This document shows positions 45,675 through 55,511 of a stretch of DNA of 64,000 bases, piece by piece; the stretch's first letter is position 1, and each line of letters opens with the position of its first letter. The stretch is from the NCBI RefSeq assembly GCF_022489035.1, contig NZ_JAKVTV010000005.1:204833-268832 (forward strand). The letters run 5' to 3'. The position numbers were made by a program, and so were the translations under genes. The notes below the pieces were generated by a model. That model had not been told where the DNA came from. It did not search any database and saw only the letters and a program-made list of their open reading frames with translations. The stretch comes from Christiangramia lutea (GTDB lineage: Bacteria > Bacteroidota > Bacteroidia > Flavobacteriales > Flavobacteriaceae).

Positions 45675-46310
45675 ATGAAAAAAATAATATTATTGTCGAT
45701 GGCATTTATCCTGTTCTCATTTACAGGTAGTCAAAAATTATTTGAGAAAAAGTCTGATTTTAAGGACGGCATTGAAATAGGTGATAAAGCGCCTGAATTC
45801 AACCTTAAGAATATTGATGGAAAGAAATATTCTTTTGATAATATCAGGGATGCGAATGGAAATAAACCTAAAGGGTATATTATAGTTTTTACCTGTAATA
45901 CCTGCCCGTATGCCCAGGCAAATGAGCAACGTTTAATTGAGCTTCATAATACCTATGCTTCGAAGGGATATCCTGTGATTGCTATTCAACCTAATGATCC
46001 CGAAGTCAAACCAGGAGACAGCTTTCAAGCCATGAAGAAGAATGCCTCGGAAAAGGGATTTCCTTTCTTATATCTTTTAGATGAAGGTCAGGAGATTTTT
46101 CCTAAATACGGAGCTACCAAAACTCCTGAAATTTACCTTCTGGATTCTAATAGAATTCTAAGGTATCATGGTGCGATCGATGACAGTCCGCGTGATGAAA
46201 ATGGCGTTTCTGAAAAGTTCGTAGAAAAAGCGATCGAGGCCTTGGAAAACGGCAAACAACCTGAAATAAATTCTACTAAAGCTATTGGTTGTAGTATAAA
46301 AACCGCTTGA
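45675..46310 (+). CDS. Secreted AhpC/TSA-like redoxin
   Basis: 211 residues with an N-terminal signal peptide (LLSMAFILFSFTGSQ). It has a thioredoxin-like fold: GDKAPEFNLKNIDGKKYSF, then FTCNTCPYAQANEQRL with a CxxC pair, and the cis-Pro loop GATKTPEIYLLD. This is the family annotated as thioredoxin family or redoxin proteins, found with TlpA-like lipoproteins. The likely role is periplasmic thiol/peroxide chemistry; the pair looks like an operon. Confidence 0.88.
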   Translation: MKKIILLSMAFILFSFTGSQKLFEKKSDFKDGIEIGDKAPEFNLKNIDGKKYSFDNIRDANGNKPKGYIIVFTCNTCPYAQANEQRLIELHNTYASKGYPVIAIQPNDPEVKPGDSFQAMKKNASEKGFPFLYLLDEGQEIFPKYGATKTPEIYLLDSNRILRYHGAIDDSPRDENGVSEKFVEKAIEALENGKQPEINSTKAIGCSIKTA

Positions 46311-46331
46311 TGTCGAGAAATTAAAAAATGT

Positions 46332-46862
46332 CTATAGATGAAATTCTTTGGGGTATTCTACAGTACCCGAGATTCCTTTTAGTCCGTTATTAATTAATTC
46401 GATGCACATGCAGTTTTCTTTAGGAACCTCGAACGGAAAATTGATTCCATATTTTTCCGCCTGCTCATAACCGAATTGTGGATAGTATTTTTCATGGCCC
46501 AGAACCAAAACCGAACTAAAACCAATATCCCTTGCCTTTTGGTGGGCATATTCAATTAATTTACTTCCAATTCCTTTTCCCTGAAATTCTGGAAGTACCG
46601 AAACCGGGGCAAGAGCCAGGGAATGGAATTCCTGTTCCCGATTTTTTATTTTCACCCTGGTTAACAAAATTTGTCCGACAATTTTGTTCCTTATTTCGGC
46701 AACCAGGGAAAGTTCAGGCACAAAGGATGCAGATTTTCTCAACCTTTCTACCAGGTAATGTTCCATATGATCGCTATACTTTTCAGTTTCGAAAGCCTTT
46801 TTTATAAGGTCGAACACTTCTTGGTGATCTTTTTGCTGTTCCTTTCTAATTGTAACTTGCAT
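46332..46862 (-). CDS. GNAT family N-acetyltransferase
   Basis: 176 residues. Motif A is present as LAPVSVLPEFQGKGIGSKLI, with VLGHEKYYPQFGYEQA at the end, which is the YhbS-like group of GNAT acetyltransferases. Substrate unknown. Confidence 0.9.
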   Translation of the reverse strand: MQVTIRKEQQKDHQEVFDLIKKAFETEKYSDHMEHYLVERLRKSASFVPELSLVAEIRNKIVGQILLTRVKIKNREQEFHSLALAPVSVLPEFQGKGIGSKLIEYAHQKARDIGFSSVLVLGHEKYYPQFGYEQAEKYGINFPFEVPKENCMCIELINNGLKGISGTVEYPKEFHL

Positions 46863-46930
46863 TAATGATCTTAATTTTTAATACTGATAGCCTCGGTTTA
46901 TAACTGGATGTAAATTTATATAGAAAATTT

Positions 46931-47443
46931 TCAGTATTTATTGGCATCGTTAATTTCTATCCAATATCCGTCAGGATCCTGAATGAAGGTCTGTCTAACA
47001 CCATCCGGTCTTTTTTGAACTTTGTATTTGTTATTTCCGCCCAGGCTTGAATAAACGATTCCTTTATCTTTAAGATAATTCAAAAAGCCATCAAGATCCT
47101 TGGTAGATAATGCAAAATGATTAAAATTACCAGGGTTTATTTCAACCCCGGGAACTTCACCAACGTGTAGTTCCAGATTATTTCCTAGGGATAAGAACAT
47201 TTGTTTTTCAGGTAACCAATCTGCATTCAGATCCTTTAATTTTAGGATACCCTTGTAAAACTCTTCGCTTCTGGCAAAGTTGCTTACTACCATCGTAGTA
47301 TGCTGCAAAGTTAGTGTATGATGGAATTTTCCAGGGTCCTTATCATTCTTATTATCGTCTTCCTGAGCGATCCCACTTGCGGCTAATAACATGAATAAGA
47401 TGAGTAAAAATTTCTCTTGATTGATCGTGATTTTTAGTAACAT
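46931..47443 (-). CDS. Secreted VOC/glyoxalase-like protein
   Basis: 170 residues with a signal-like N-terminus (LLILFMLLAASGIAQ). The VOC fold begins at HTTMVVSNFARSEEFYKGIL and ends FIQDPDGYWIEIND. Metal-site candidates are His at the start of the fold, Glu/His in ELHVGE and Glu in WIEIN. The gene resembles secreted lactoylglutathione-lyase-like proteins; catalysis is unproven. Confidence 0.85.
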   Translation of the reverse strand: MLLKITINQEKFLLILFMLLAASGIAQEDDNKNDKDPGKFHHTLTLQHTTMVVSNFARSEEFYKGILKLKDLNADWLPEKQMFLSLGNNLELHVGEVPGVEINPGNFNHFALSTKDLDGFLNYLKDKGIVYSSLGGNNKYKVQKRPDGVRQTFIQDPDGYWIEINDANKY

Positions 47444-47476
47444 ATCAAATTGGATTTAAAATTTTCAAGGATAAAT

Positions 47477-47507
47477 AAAAACCGCCCTGATGGGCGGCTT
47501 TTTTTAA
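47477..47507 (-). terminator. Terminator of the 47.5 kb lipoprotein gene
   Basis: CCGCCC pairs with GGGCGG around TGAT, with A and T runs on each side, so it can work on both strands. It lies 18 bases past the minus-strand lipoprotein stop. Confidence 0.8.
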
Positions 47508-47524
47508 ATCGTCATTTTAACTTT

Positions 47525-48916
47525 TTATCTATTCATTTGTAATTTAGGATCAATGACAAAGGTTCGTTCAGTTTCACCGTAAATGGTTAAAATCAGGTTG
47601 TAAAATTCGAAGCCTTCTACATAATCACTGCGAATATCGCCTATAACAAAGCCTTCCATCTCCGGATCTGTATATGTTCTTACCAGGATGAATTCTCCGC
47701 CTTCTTCCTTACGATAGATTTCCACAATCTCTATAATTTCCCCCGTATTTTCAAGCGTTCTTCCACTCCAGAAGATCTTTCTATTTTTATCTACCAGGGC
47801 GATGTGATTTTCAGGACTGCTTACGTTGGAGGTTGAATTACTCCTGCTATCAGTAAAGAATACGGTTGTATTTAGATTGTCTTCATTAATATTTTCAGTA
47901 TCTACCGTAACAACCACATAAGTATCCTCACCTTCCTCTTCATCGTCCTTACCACAATTAATAAATATATGCAGATATTCAGTGGTTGTTCCATCGTCGT
48001 TCAGCAATGCTTGAACATCATTCCAACTTAGGGTTCCAGATTCTACATTATCTTCTGCAGAACCATAATTTCCTGGCCAATCGGTTAGAGTTATTTCATA
48101 ATATAAATATGGTTCATCCATACCGATTCCCTCGGGAGGTGATGGAACCGAAAGACAGACTGGATCTGCATAGTAACTTCCATTATTTGATACTACCGGT
48201 GTCTGATCTAAATATAAGGGCTCACCTGCGTCTGAAGTTCCAAGGTACAGGTCCAGACTATAATTGGCTGTATAATGTCTGCCGGAATCTGTGCAATAAT
48301 TAGCAAAGAAGCATAGTGTTGAAATTTCAGTGGGGAAAATATCGAAAAACTGATATCCATACATATTCACCTGTCTGTCGTCAAAACAAATCACAGGAAC
48401 TTCAATATAGGTTTTTGATCCCGCTCTTAACTCCCAGGAATTAGGAAGAGGTTCATCTACGAAAATTTCAAATTCGCTTCCCGATTTTGGTGCAACCCAA
48501 ATCACCTCTCCGGGTGAACCTTCATCGTCGCTGTAAATAAGAAAATCGTTTAAAGTAACCGATACTGTAGTTGAACCAGGTGAAATAGTGATCTCCAGAT
48601 CTTCATTATAAGCGGTGAAAAGTCCGTTCTCATCACTTAGAATTTCCACTACTACATCTACTGCCGTATTAGCATCGCCATAGATGAGAGAAATCTGGGC
48701 ATAAGCCGGAGCTTCATCAGAACAATCGGGGATATCATCCAATTGTTGCCTAGTAGAGGAATTGTTAATCATCCCATTCAGGACCGGACCTAAAGATAAT
48801 TGAGCTACATTTTCAGCAATTTCATTATCACTCAGGTCATTTTCATCTTTATTACAGGAAGAGAAGCTTATTCCAACAACTGCAATAAGAACCAGGTAAA
48901 GTTTAACTGTTTTCAT
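47525..48916 (-). CDS. Large lipoprotein of unknown function
   Basis: 463 residues. The lipobox is GISFSSC, followed by an acidic region. The chain is Asp/Glu/Ser/Thr-rich and predicted as beta-rich, with several Cys (CSDEAP, CFDDRQ, CFFANYCTDSGRHY, INCGKDDEEEG). A Cys-rich segment precedes the acidic DDEEEGEDTYVV run. I do not recognise a family. Being a Bacteroidetes surface-exposed lipoprotein is plausible. A terminator follows its end. Confidence 0.75.
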   Translation of the reverse strand: MKTVKLYLVLIAVVGISFSSCNKDENDLSDNEIAENVAQLSLGPVLNGMINNSSTRQQLDDIPDCSDEAPAYAQISLIYGDANTAVDVVVEILSDENGLFTAYNEDLEITISPGSTTVSVTLNDFLIYSDDEGSPGEVIWVAPKSGSEFEIFVDEPLPNSWELRAGSKTYIEVPVICFDDRQVNMYGYQFFDIFPTEISTLCFFANYCTDSGRHYTANYSLDLYLGTSDAGEPLYLDQTPVVSNNGSYYADPVCLSVPSPPEGIGMDEPYLYYEITLTDWPGNYGSAEDNVESGTLSWNDVQALLNDDGTTTEYLHIFINCGKDDEEEGEDTYVVVTVDTENINEDNLNTTVFFTDSRSNSTSNVSSPENHIALVDKNRKIFWSGRTLENTGEIIEIVEIYRKEEGGEFILVRTYTDPEMEGFVIGDIRSDYVEGFEFYNLILTIYGETERTFVIDPKLQMNR

Positions 48917-49302
48917 AGATTATTTTTTTACACCCATATTAATAATGAACAGAATTTAAACCCGTTATTCCTAATTGTAGAATACAGTTGGGAACCGTTT
49001 AATCTTGTTCAATAAAATTTCGGGGGGAAAACAGGGGGGAGCATTAATAAACCGAAGAATTACAGTTAACCTTTAAAATTGAATCTCTCAGATCCTATTT
49101 CAAAAATTATATTACAAAGTATTTCCAGGTATTATCAATGATATCAACAATTTAGAAAAGAATAAGTTATCAGGAAAGTTTTTTAGACCAAATCCCTGTT
49201 AAATCGCTAAAGCACTGTAGTTTATTGTGTTTTGATTACCCTGCTCCTGCATTCATGGATAATTTCCCTGGATGAATTATGCCAGATCGTAGGTTAAACA
49301 TC
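48917..49302. other. Intergenic stretch with no recognised feature
   Basis: About 390 AT-rich bases. It holds the leader and promoter region of the minus-strand lipoprotein gene and the 3' end of the GNAT gene; no clear -7/-33 boxes, repeat or RNA gene stand out. Confidence 0.35.
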
Positions 49303-49860
49303 TTAAGAATCTCTCCATTGTATTTTTACCGCTCTAATTTTCTCGGTTTCTAGTTTTATATTTTCCAGGATTTGAAAGCCTATTTTCTGGTAGAAACCAA
49401 TGGGAGATTTGTAGAATTCCCCATTCGATTTTAAATAATCGTCATTGGGTATGATCCAGCCATTTAGAACGCAGTTAGATTCCATGGCCATTTCTAACAT
49501 TTTTCTACCAAATTTTCTTCCCTGAAATTTATGATCCAAAATCGCCAGAAACCACCTTTCACCTTCCCGAATAAAATCTGAATACCAGCCTTTAATCTTA
49601 TCATTCTCATCCAGTAAAAGAAGATGATGCTGATCCTTCAGTTTCTCCAAATAATCCTCAAGTTGGGAAATATCCTGATAGTTCAGATTCAGAGGATATT
49701 CATTATTCCATAGATCCAGAATTTCCTTTTTTTGCTCTAGAGATAAAATATTTTCCTGTTGAAATCTCAAATTGATAAATGATTTTAGACTAATTGCAAA
49801 GTGATTCGAAGGAGTGATTCTGTTTTCATTTAACCGCCTGAAGATAGATCCAGTAACCAT
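49303..49860 (-). CDS. GNAT-like acetyltransferase (start uncertain)
   Basis: About 185 residues. The acetyl-CoA motif region reads AILDHKFQGRKFGRKMLEMA, and a GFYQKIGFQILENIKLE strand closes the fold. The first Met that fits lies within the 3' end of the preceding methyltransferase gene; a frame up to 49896 exists but its first part looks like the methyltransferase read out of frame. The true start may therefore be at 49860 or a non-ATG codon further in. The gene is coupled by overlap to the methyltransferase. Confidence 0.75.
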   Translation of the reverse strand: MVTGSIFRRLNENRITPSNHFAISLKSFINLRFQQENILSLEQKKEILDLWNNEYPLNLNYQDISQLEDYLEKLKDQHHLLLLDENDKIKGWYSDFIREGERWFLAILDHKFQGRKFGRKMLEMAMESNCVLNGWIIPNDDYLKSNGEFYKSPIGFYQKIGFQILENIKLETEKIRAVKIQWRDS

Positions 49861-50509
49861 CTTTAAAGGGAAGCTCAATTTTAGTAAACCCGGCATTTTT
49901 AAGCCATTTTAACTGAACGGTAAAATCGGTTGGATTATCATAGTTCTTGTAATGCTCCATGACCCAGGCCCATTTTTCTCCATCGGGAAAATTGGAGTTT
50001 ACAAAATTGCCCCATTCCTGAAGTAACCCAGGATGTTCCGGGTTGTTTTTACTTATCATAAGATCAGAATAAGAGAAGATTCCTCCATCTTTCAAAGAGG
50101 AATAAATCTTTTTAAATAGTTCCTGTCTTTCATCGTTATCGCAATGATGTAAACTAAAACCGGCAACTATAAGATCGTAGTGATCTTTCTGAAATTGAAA
50201 ATCATTAAAATAGGTGTTGGCATATTTTATATCAAAAGCCTGAAACTGTTTCCGGCAAAGATCTATCATGTCTTTTGAAGCATCCAAAAGAGTATATGTA
50301 GCTTTAGGGAAACTTAAAACAATCTGGGCAGTAATATTACCGTTTCCACAGCCTAGGTCCAGAATTGAATTCGGCTTAAATTCTTCGGGTAGAAAATTCA
50401 CAAAACTCTCCACCATTTCCATATAATGAGGTACACAGCGAATCATATCACTAGTGTAGTTTTTAGAGAACTCGTTGAATTCTAAAGCTATGTCCTCTCT
50501 ATTCTTCAT
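49826..50509 (-). CDS. Class I SAM-dependent methyltransferase
   Basis: 227 residues. Motif I is ILDLGCGNGNITAQIV (about residues 44-59), motif II YTLLDASKDMIDL, and a DLIVAGFSLHHCD motif follows. The N-terminal segment EFNEFSKNYTSDM is typical of small-molecule methyltransferases of the UbiE/Tam type. Substrate unknown. It overlaps the GNAT gene downstream by about 35 bases. Confidence 0.88.
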   Translation of the reverse strand: MKNREDIALEFNEFSKNYTSDMIRCVPHYMEMVESFVNFLPEEFKPNSILDLGCGNGNITAQIVLSFPKATYTLLDASKDMIDLCRKQFQAFDIKYANTYFNDFQFQKDHYDLIVAGFSLHHCDNDERQELFKKIYSSLKDGGIFSYSDLMISKNNPEHPGLLQEWGNFVNSNFPDGEKWAWVMEHYKNYDNPTDFTVQLKWLKNAGFTKIELPFKDGYWIYLQAVK

Positions 50510-50733
50510 CTGGTTTTTGCTTTGCTGAATTATAAAAATAACACATTAAAATTATAAACCATTGAATTCTAATTAATTGATTTTTTATTCAGAATAGATA
50601 AACGCCTGAACATGCTTTGATAATTACAGTATTAAATAAAGTTCTTTTTAGGTCTTGGGTTAAAAGAGGTAAATTCAAATCATATGCTTAAAAGGAATTT
50701 TTTTTTGAAGAAGTATTTTAGTTCAAACTAAAT

Positions 50734-51429
50734 CTAGGGTAATAAGACCGGCCCCAGGAATTCAAACCAAAAGATAAAACCTGAGATTCCACCTTTAAGA
50801 CCACTTAAAATAAAAGGAAACTGTAGTTTGCCAGGCAGGACCTTAAAGATCACTAATAAGCTTATTAGAAGTCCGGTAATCCCTAAAATGATTGGTAATG
50901 TTCCTGATCCAAGACCAAAATATTCAGAAATGTACCTTTCATCACCGCCAAAATAATTTTCTTCCTTATAGATTAATTCGAATATTATAGAATGAAATAG
51001 GTTAAAAACCTCTCTCAACCAGAAAAGAGATAAAAAAACAGCAAGCCAGTCTGGCAACTTTAATCCTTGTTCCTGGATTTTCTTCCGTCTAACGAATAGG
51101 ATGATCAAACCAGTTATTCCGGTAAAAATTGTTTGTATGGGACCACCCAAGGTTACCAAGACACCCTCGTTTACTAATTTAGCAAAGGTTTCATCGAATT
51201 GCTTTTTCTGTTCGTAGGGCAGATCATTTTCGATCTGATACCGGTTTTTAACGTAAATGGAATCCAGTTTGTCATTCAATGCTGAAGTATCAAAACTCAT
51301 ACTTCCATAATGCAGTTCTGTATCATAGCCCAGACTTTCAGCAACGATAATATGCCCCATTTCATGGCTAATGGTGCCTATGATCGTGAAAATGATAAAG
51401 GCTGGAATTAGTAATGAGAGTTTCTTTAT
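50734..51429 (-). CDS. Site-2-protease-like membrane metalloprotease; non-ATG start likely
   Basis: The first in-frame ATG (51360) is the Met inside HEMGH, so a conventional start would remove the HE of the zinc motif. Reading upstream without a stop back to a TAG at 51439-51441 gives KKLSLLIPAFIIFTIIGTIS just before HEMGHIIVAES. This is a good membrane helix leading into an M50-like HExxH. The extension has no ATG; ATA at 51429 or 51432 is the best-placed initiation codon and would give IKKLSLLIPA. Three or four more hydrophobic helices follow. Either the gene uses a rare start or its start codon mutated; the coding region clearly extends beyond 51360. The family resembles M50-like membrane peptidases; function unknown. 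Confidence 0.6.
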   Translation of the reverse strand: MKKLSLLIPAFIIFTIIGTISHEMGHIIVAESLGYDTELHYGSMSFDTSALNDKLDSIYVKNRYQIENDLPYEQKKQFDETFAKLVNEGVLVTLGGPIQTIFTGITGLIILFVRRKKIQEQGLKLPDWLAVFLSLFWLREVFNLFHSIIFELIYKEENYFGGDERYISEYFGLGSGTLPIILGITGLLISLLVIFKVLPGKLQFPFILSGLKGGISGFIFWFEFLGPVLLP

Positions 51430-51568
51430 TATGGCTTTCTATTTATATCTGGTAAGTGAATATAAGTTGGAACGGTGAGATATAAAAAAAGAAGTCTTTT
51501 TTAAACCTTAATTCTGATATCAACTACCAAACATTTGACATGAATTTTTCTGACAGATCAATTCTGGA

Positions 51569-52561
51569 TCATTGCAATACTTCATTTTTCAGGGCTCGGC
51601 CTTGCTGAAAATCTTCAATATTATCCAGGGTGGTATTAGTTATTTCCTCCATGGCTTCCTGGGTGAAAAATGCCTGGTGCGAAGTGATCAAAACATTAGG
51701 GAAGCTAATAAGTCTCAGAATTAGATCATCCTGAATAATACTTTCGGAAAGGTCCTTAAAAAATAGATTTTCTTCCTGTTCATATACATCTATTCCTAGA
51801 TATCCAACCTTTTTTTGAGATAGAGCATCGATTATATCGGCTGTGTCTATAAGGGCACCACGACTGGTATTTATGATCATTATCCCATCGCTCATCATTT
51901 CCACAGAATCCCGGTTGATCATATGTTTCGTGTCTGGAGTGAGAGGGCAGTGCAGGGAAATAATATCAGATTCTTTAAATACCAAGTCCTGGGATTTATA
52001 CTCGACCCCAATTTTTTCCATTTCTTCAGATTTATATTCATCATATGCAATGATCTTACATCCAAAGCCTTTCATTATTCTACAAAAAGCTGAGCCTATT
52101 TTTCCGGTACCAATTACGCCTACCGTTTTTTTATAAATATTGAACCCTATAAGCTTGTTCAGTGAAAAATTAGCTTCTCTTACTCTATTATATGCTTTAT
52201 GTGTTTTCCTGTTCAAAGTAAGGATTAAAGCCACAGCATGTTCGGCAACCGCCTCTGGAGAATAGGCAGGAACACGAACCACTTTTAAATCATTTTTTCT
52301 GGCAGATTCGAGATCTACATTATTGAAACCGGCACATCTTAAAGCAATAAGTCCAACGCCGATTTTTGAAAGGATCTTTATTGTTTTATCGTCAATATGG
52401 TCGTTTACAAATACGCATACCACATTGAATCCATTGGCCAGGTCTGCCGTTACCTGGTTTAAAGAAGTTTCAAAAAAAGTAAATTCAAAATCCTTTTTAT
52501 CATTGAAATTTTCGAAGTATTCCTGATCGTAAGGCTTTGTGCTAAAAACTGCTATTTTCAT
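51569..52561 (-). CDS. D-2-hydroxyacid dehydrogenase (D-lactate dehydrogenase-like)
   Basis: 330 residues. The N-terminal lid ends ALRCAGFNNVDL. The NAD motif is GVIGTGKIGSAF (about residues 148-159). The catalytic Arg is in NTSRGALID, Glu in GIDVYEQEENLF and His in SHQAFFT. The sequence pattern is that of LdhA-type D-lactate dehydrogenases, which reduce pyruvate to D-lactate. It is a single-gene unit. Confidence 0.93.
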   Translation of the reverse strand: MKIAVFSTKPYDQEYFENFNDKKDFEFTFFETSLNQVTADLANGFNVVCVFVNDHIDDKTIKILSKIGVGLIALRCAGFNNVDLESARKNDLKVVRVPAYSPEAVAEHAVALILTLNRKTHKAYNRVREANFSLNKLIGFNIYKKTVGVIGTGKIGSAFCRIMKGFGCKIIAYDEYKSEEMEKIGVEYKSQDLVFKESDIISLHCPLTPDTKHMINRDSVEMMSDGIMIINTSRGALIDTADIIDALSQKKVGYLGIDVYEQEENLFFKDLSESIIQDDLILRLISFPNVLITSHQAFFTQEAMEEITNTTLDNIEDFQQGRALKNEVLQ

Positions 52562-52651
52562 ACCTGATAATTTTGAGATGATAGAATAGGGCAGAAGACT
52601 ATAATAAATAAAGTTAGTTAATTCACCTCAAAATTGACAATGTTACAGGTC

Positions 52652-54130
52652 TTATGATGATAACAACTTTGCATCTTTATAGGTCTTTAACTCCAGCAAG
52701 TCATATTGATCACTGATTTTTACCGGATCGGCATCGGGAATTCCTTTTAAATGTTTATTGAAGAAGGAAGTAAGTAGTTTTGAAACAATTTCTATACCCA
52801 GTCCAGGGTCGATCTCTCCAGATCCGGAAAGGGATTCGACCGGTATCATAAAAGGTATGTCCATAAAATTCGGATGACCTGAATTCAATAATTTGCTTTC
52901 ATAGAAATAGTCGGAACTTTTATTGATATAAATATGAGAATTAATATCCTCATGATCTGCCGGCCAGTCTGCTGAAACATATAAATAGGGGATAGGGTAT
53001 GTGCTATCTATCATTTCGCCCCATTGTATCCCATCCAGGTTCGCGGCAGCTTTTATTCTTTGATCTTTCATGGCTACTTTCCCAGCCGATCCACCGCCCA
53101 CGGAATGCCCAAAAACTCCTATCCTATCCAAATCAAGTTTATTTTTAAGAAAACCTTCAGCATTCCATTTTTTTAACTGATCCAGGGTATAGATCATATC
53201 TTCTGCCCATCTATTCTGAATCTCATCTTCAAAATAGTTTTTTACGGTATTTCGAACGATTACATGTCTTTTTTCAAAATCAAGACCTGTTCTAAAAGCT
53301 TCAATAACGGGTTGAACACTGTCCATAGAACCTTCTGAGATCTCATTCTGATATTCATAATTAAAAAATGCCCTTCTGCCATCAGGGAAAGTAACTCCCA
53401 GACTTTCGTAAGTATGGTTCATATTGACAATGACATAGCCCTGGCTGGCCAGTTCAGACAGTAAAGCATAATATCCAGTAGCCTTGGAACCGTAACCATG
53501 GGAAAAGATAAGAACCGGGAATTTTCCTTTGGCTATCGGGATTTCCGAAAAAGAGTGAGTTTTAACCAGGTCTAGATAGTTAAGAGATGAAGGCGGCAAT
53601 CCATATTTAGTGGCGAAACCAGCTCGACTTGCGGGATCTATATATTGCTCTGGTTTTAAATTTTCTGTTACTGTTTCACTGGGATACCAGATTTTATACG
53701 ATAGTTCTCTTGTATCTGACGGATCTTTTGTGATTATTTCATCCTTGCCGGTAGTAATAAAGATCGATTCTGTACCAACTACATAATTTCCTGCAGGTTC
53801 CGGAAGAGAAAAAACAGGAAGTACAATAGGAGGTATCCAGGCAATTAGTATAATGATCAACAATGCTGAATATCCCATGATTCTTGGAAAAGAAAAACTT
53901 TTAGACCTGGATGGATCTATTACCTTAAATCTCCAGCTTAAAAAGATGAGTAGAAAGTAGGCAGGGAACATTTGCCACCGCCACCCCTCAATTACCAAAT
54001 GTAAACCTAACAGGATTAGAAAGAAAATATGAATATAAATTGGTTTGATTTGTTTTTTAACCGGTCTCTTGATAAATGGTAAGATGGAAATTGACAAAAG
54101 GATGATAATCTCAAAAGTCCTCATATTCAT
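52652..54130 (-). CDS. Alpha/beta hydrolase, PAF-acetylhydrolase-like, with N-terminal membrane helices
   Basis: 492 residues. About four hydrophobic helices in the first 130 residues are followed by a large alpha/beta hydrolase. FPVLIFSHGYGSKATGYY leads the core, and the nucleophile elbow is GVFGHSVGGGSAG (Ser about 344). The acid and His lie downstream (AANLDGIQWG; a His near the C-terminal GHPNF). This is the platelet-activating-factor acetylhydrolase/lipase-like branch. It probably cleaves short acyl esters at the membrane; the substrate is unknown. Confidence 0.88.
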   Translation of the reverse strand: MNMRTFEIIILLSISILPFIKRPVKKQIKPIYIHIFFLILLGLHLVIEGWRWQMFPAYFLLIFLSWRFKVIDPSRSKSFSFPRIMGYSALLIIILIAWIPPIVLPVFSLPEPAGNYVVGTESIFITTGKDEIITKDPSDTRELSYKIWYPSETVTENLKPEQYIDPASRAGFATKYGLPPSSLNYLDLVKTHSFSEIPIAKGKFPVLIFSHGYGSKATGYYALLSELASQGYVIVNMNHTYESLGVTFPDGRRAFFNYEYQNEISEGSMDSVQPVIEAFRTGLDFEKRHVIVRNTVKNYFEDEIQNRWAEDMIYTLDQLKKWNAEGFLKNKLDLDRIGVFGHSVGGGSAGKVAMKDQRIKAAANLDGIQWGEMIDSTYPIPYLYVSADWPADHEDINSHIYINKSSDYFYESKLLNSGHPNFMDIPFMIPVESLSGSGEIDPGLGIEIVSKLLTSFFNKHLKGIPDADPVKISDQYDLLELKTYKDAKLLSS

Positions 54131-54300
54131 AAAGTTAATTAGATGAATTAATGCTTTCTTACAAAATTAGAAGGGACTTTAAGAGGAAACAAGGTGGAAT
54201 CCCGGGCTAAAATTGTTATCTGTCGATAATTTCCGGATTTTAGGAATTCTCATGGAATTTCAGGAAGTGGAAATCTTTTAGGAACGGGAATAATGCTATC

Positions 54301-55332
54301 TTATTCCTTTCTCAGGATCTTCAAAATTCTGTTATATACTATTTCTGAAAGGTTCCAGGTATAACCATCGAAATTGGTAGTATTCACAAACTGTATCACT
54401 ACCGTATCAATATCTTCATGATATTTTGCGATGCTCTGATAACCCGGGATTAGTCCGGTATGATTAAATTCATAAATTGAGGAATAGATCTCAATTCCGC
54501 CTTCATCGAATAAAGATCCATTGTTCAAAGCACGAAGAAAGACACCTACCTCTTTGGCAGTAGCCACCATAGAACCATAATCTGTTGATTTGATGTCCTC
54601 TTCTACACCAACATAATAGCCACTCATGAGGTCATCCATATTTATTTCACGGATAGAAAAATAAGTGTTTTTTAGGCCAAGAGGATCAAGGATCGCCTCC
54701 CTGATATAGCGTTTTGAATCATAGCCTAGTTCTTTTTCAATGATCTGGGAAAGCAACAGGTAATTTGTGTTTGAGTATTCATATTCTTCACCTGGTTCAA
54801 AATTAGCAGGAAGATCCAGAATTCGTTGCAGGGCTTCATCGCTAGAGTTAGGAGGTTTCACCCAAAAGTCTGGCGTATCAGTATAATTAGGGATACCACT
54901 ACGATGCTGCACCAGCATTCTAAGGCTAATGTCTTCGGAATTTTCAATTCTACCTACCAAATCCGGAAGGTAATCTGCAAGTTTCTTATCCAGAGACAAT
55001 TGTCCGGTATTTACCAGCTTCGTAATGGCGACAGCGTGATACAGCTTACCAATACTAGCAATCTTGAATAGGGCTTCAGGATTGGCAGGGATTTCATTTT
55101 CCCGGTCATGCCAGCCAGCAGAATAGAATTCAGGTGGTTTCCCTGCCTGATCCACATACACGATCATGCCATCAAAACCATGATCAATACCCTCGTCCAG
55201 TTGCGCTTGAATCGAATCTGGTAGAGGAAGGATCCATGCCCATACCAATGGCCATGGGACATAGAATAGGGAAGCTAATGTACCTATTGCGAGCAATGCT
55301 CTAAGTATGCTTTTTCTTTTTTTAAAATCCAT
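54301..55332 (-). CDS. Beta-lactamase/serine hydrolase family protein
   Basis: 343 residues with an N-terminal signal anchor. Class C-like motifs are SIGK (Ser nucleophile, about residue 92), YSN (about 176) and HTGLIPGY as the third box. The chain is typical of serine hydrolases of the beta-lactamase superfamily, of which only some hydrolyse beta-lactams; others are D,D-peptidases or esterases. There is no sign of association with resistance genes. Confidence 0.88.
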   Translation of the reverse strand: MDFKKRKSILRALLAIGTLASLFYVPWPLVWAWILPLPDSIQAQLDEGIDHGFDGMIVYVDQAGKPPEFYSAGWHDRENEIPANPEALFKIASIGKLYHAVAITKLVNTGQLSLDKKLADYLPDLVGRIENSEDISLRMLVQHRSGIPNYTDTPDFWVKPPNSSDEALQRILDLPANFEPGEEYEYSNTNYLLLSQIIEKELGYDSKRYIREAILDPLGLKNTYFSIREINMDDLMSGYYVGVEEDIKSTDYGSMVATAKEVGVFLRALNNGSLFDEGGIEIYSSIYEFNHTGLIPGYQSIAKYHEDIDTVVIQFVNTTNFDGYTWNLSEIVYNRILKILRKE

Positions 55333-55511
55333 TTATGAAGAAATCCACTTCGACTATATTTATGAAGAATATTATATTTTAAATATCAAGATACTAATCC
55401 AACTTTCAGGGTTTGGTTAGTGAATTTATCTATTTTTCTCGAATAAGGAATTTAGTTTTGCGATTCATGAAATTCTGAAATTTGTGTATTCAAATAAGAA
55501 AATGAATTCAA

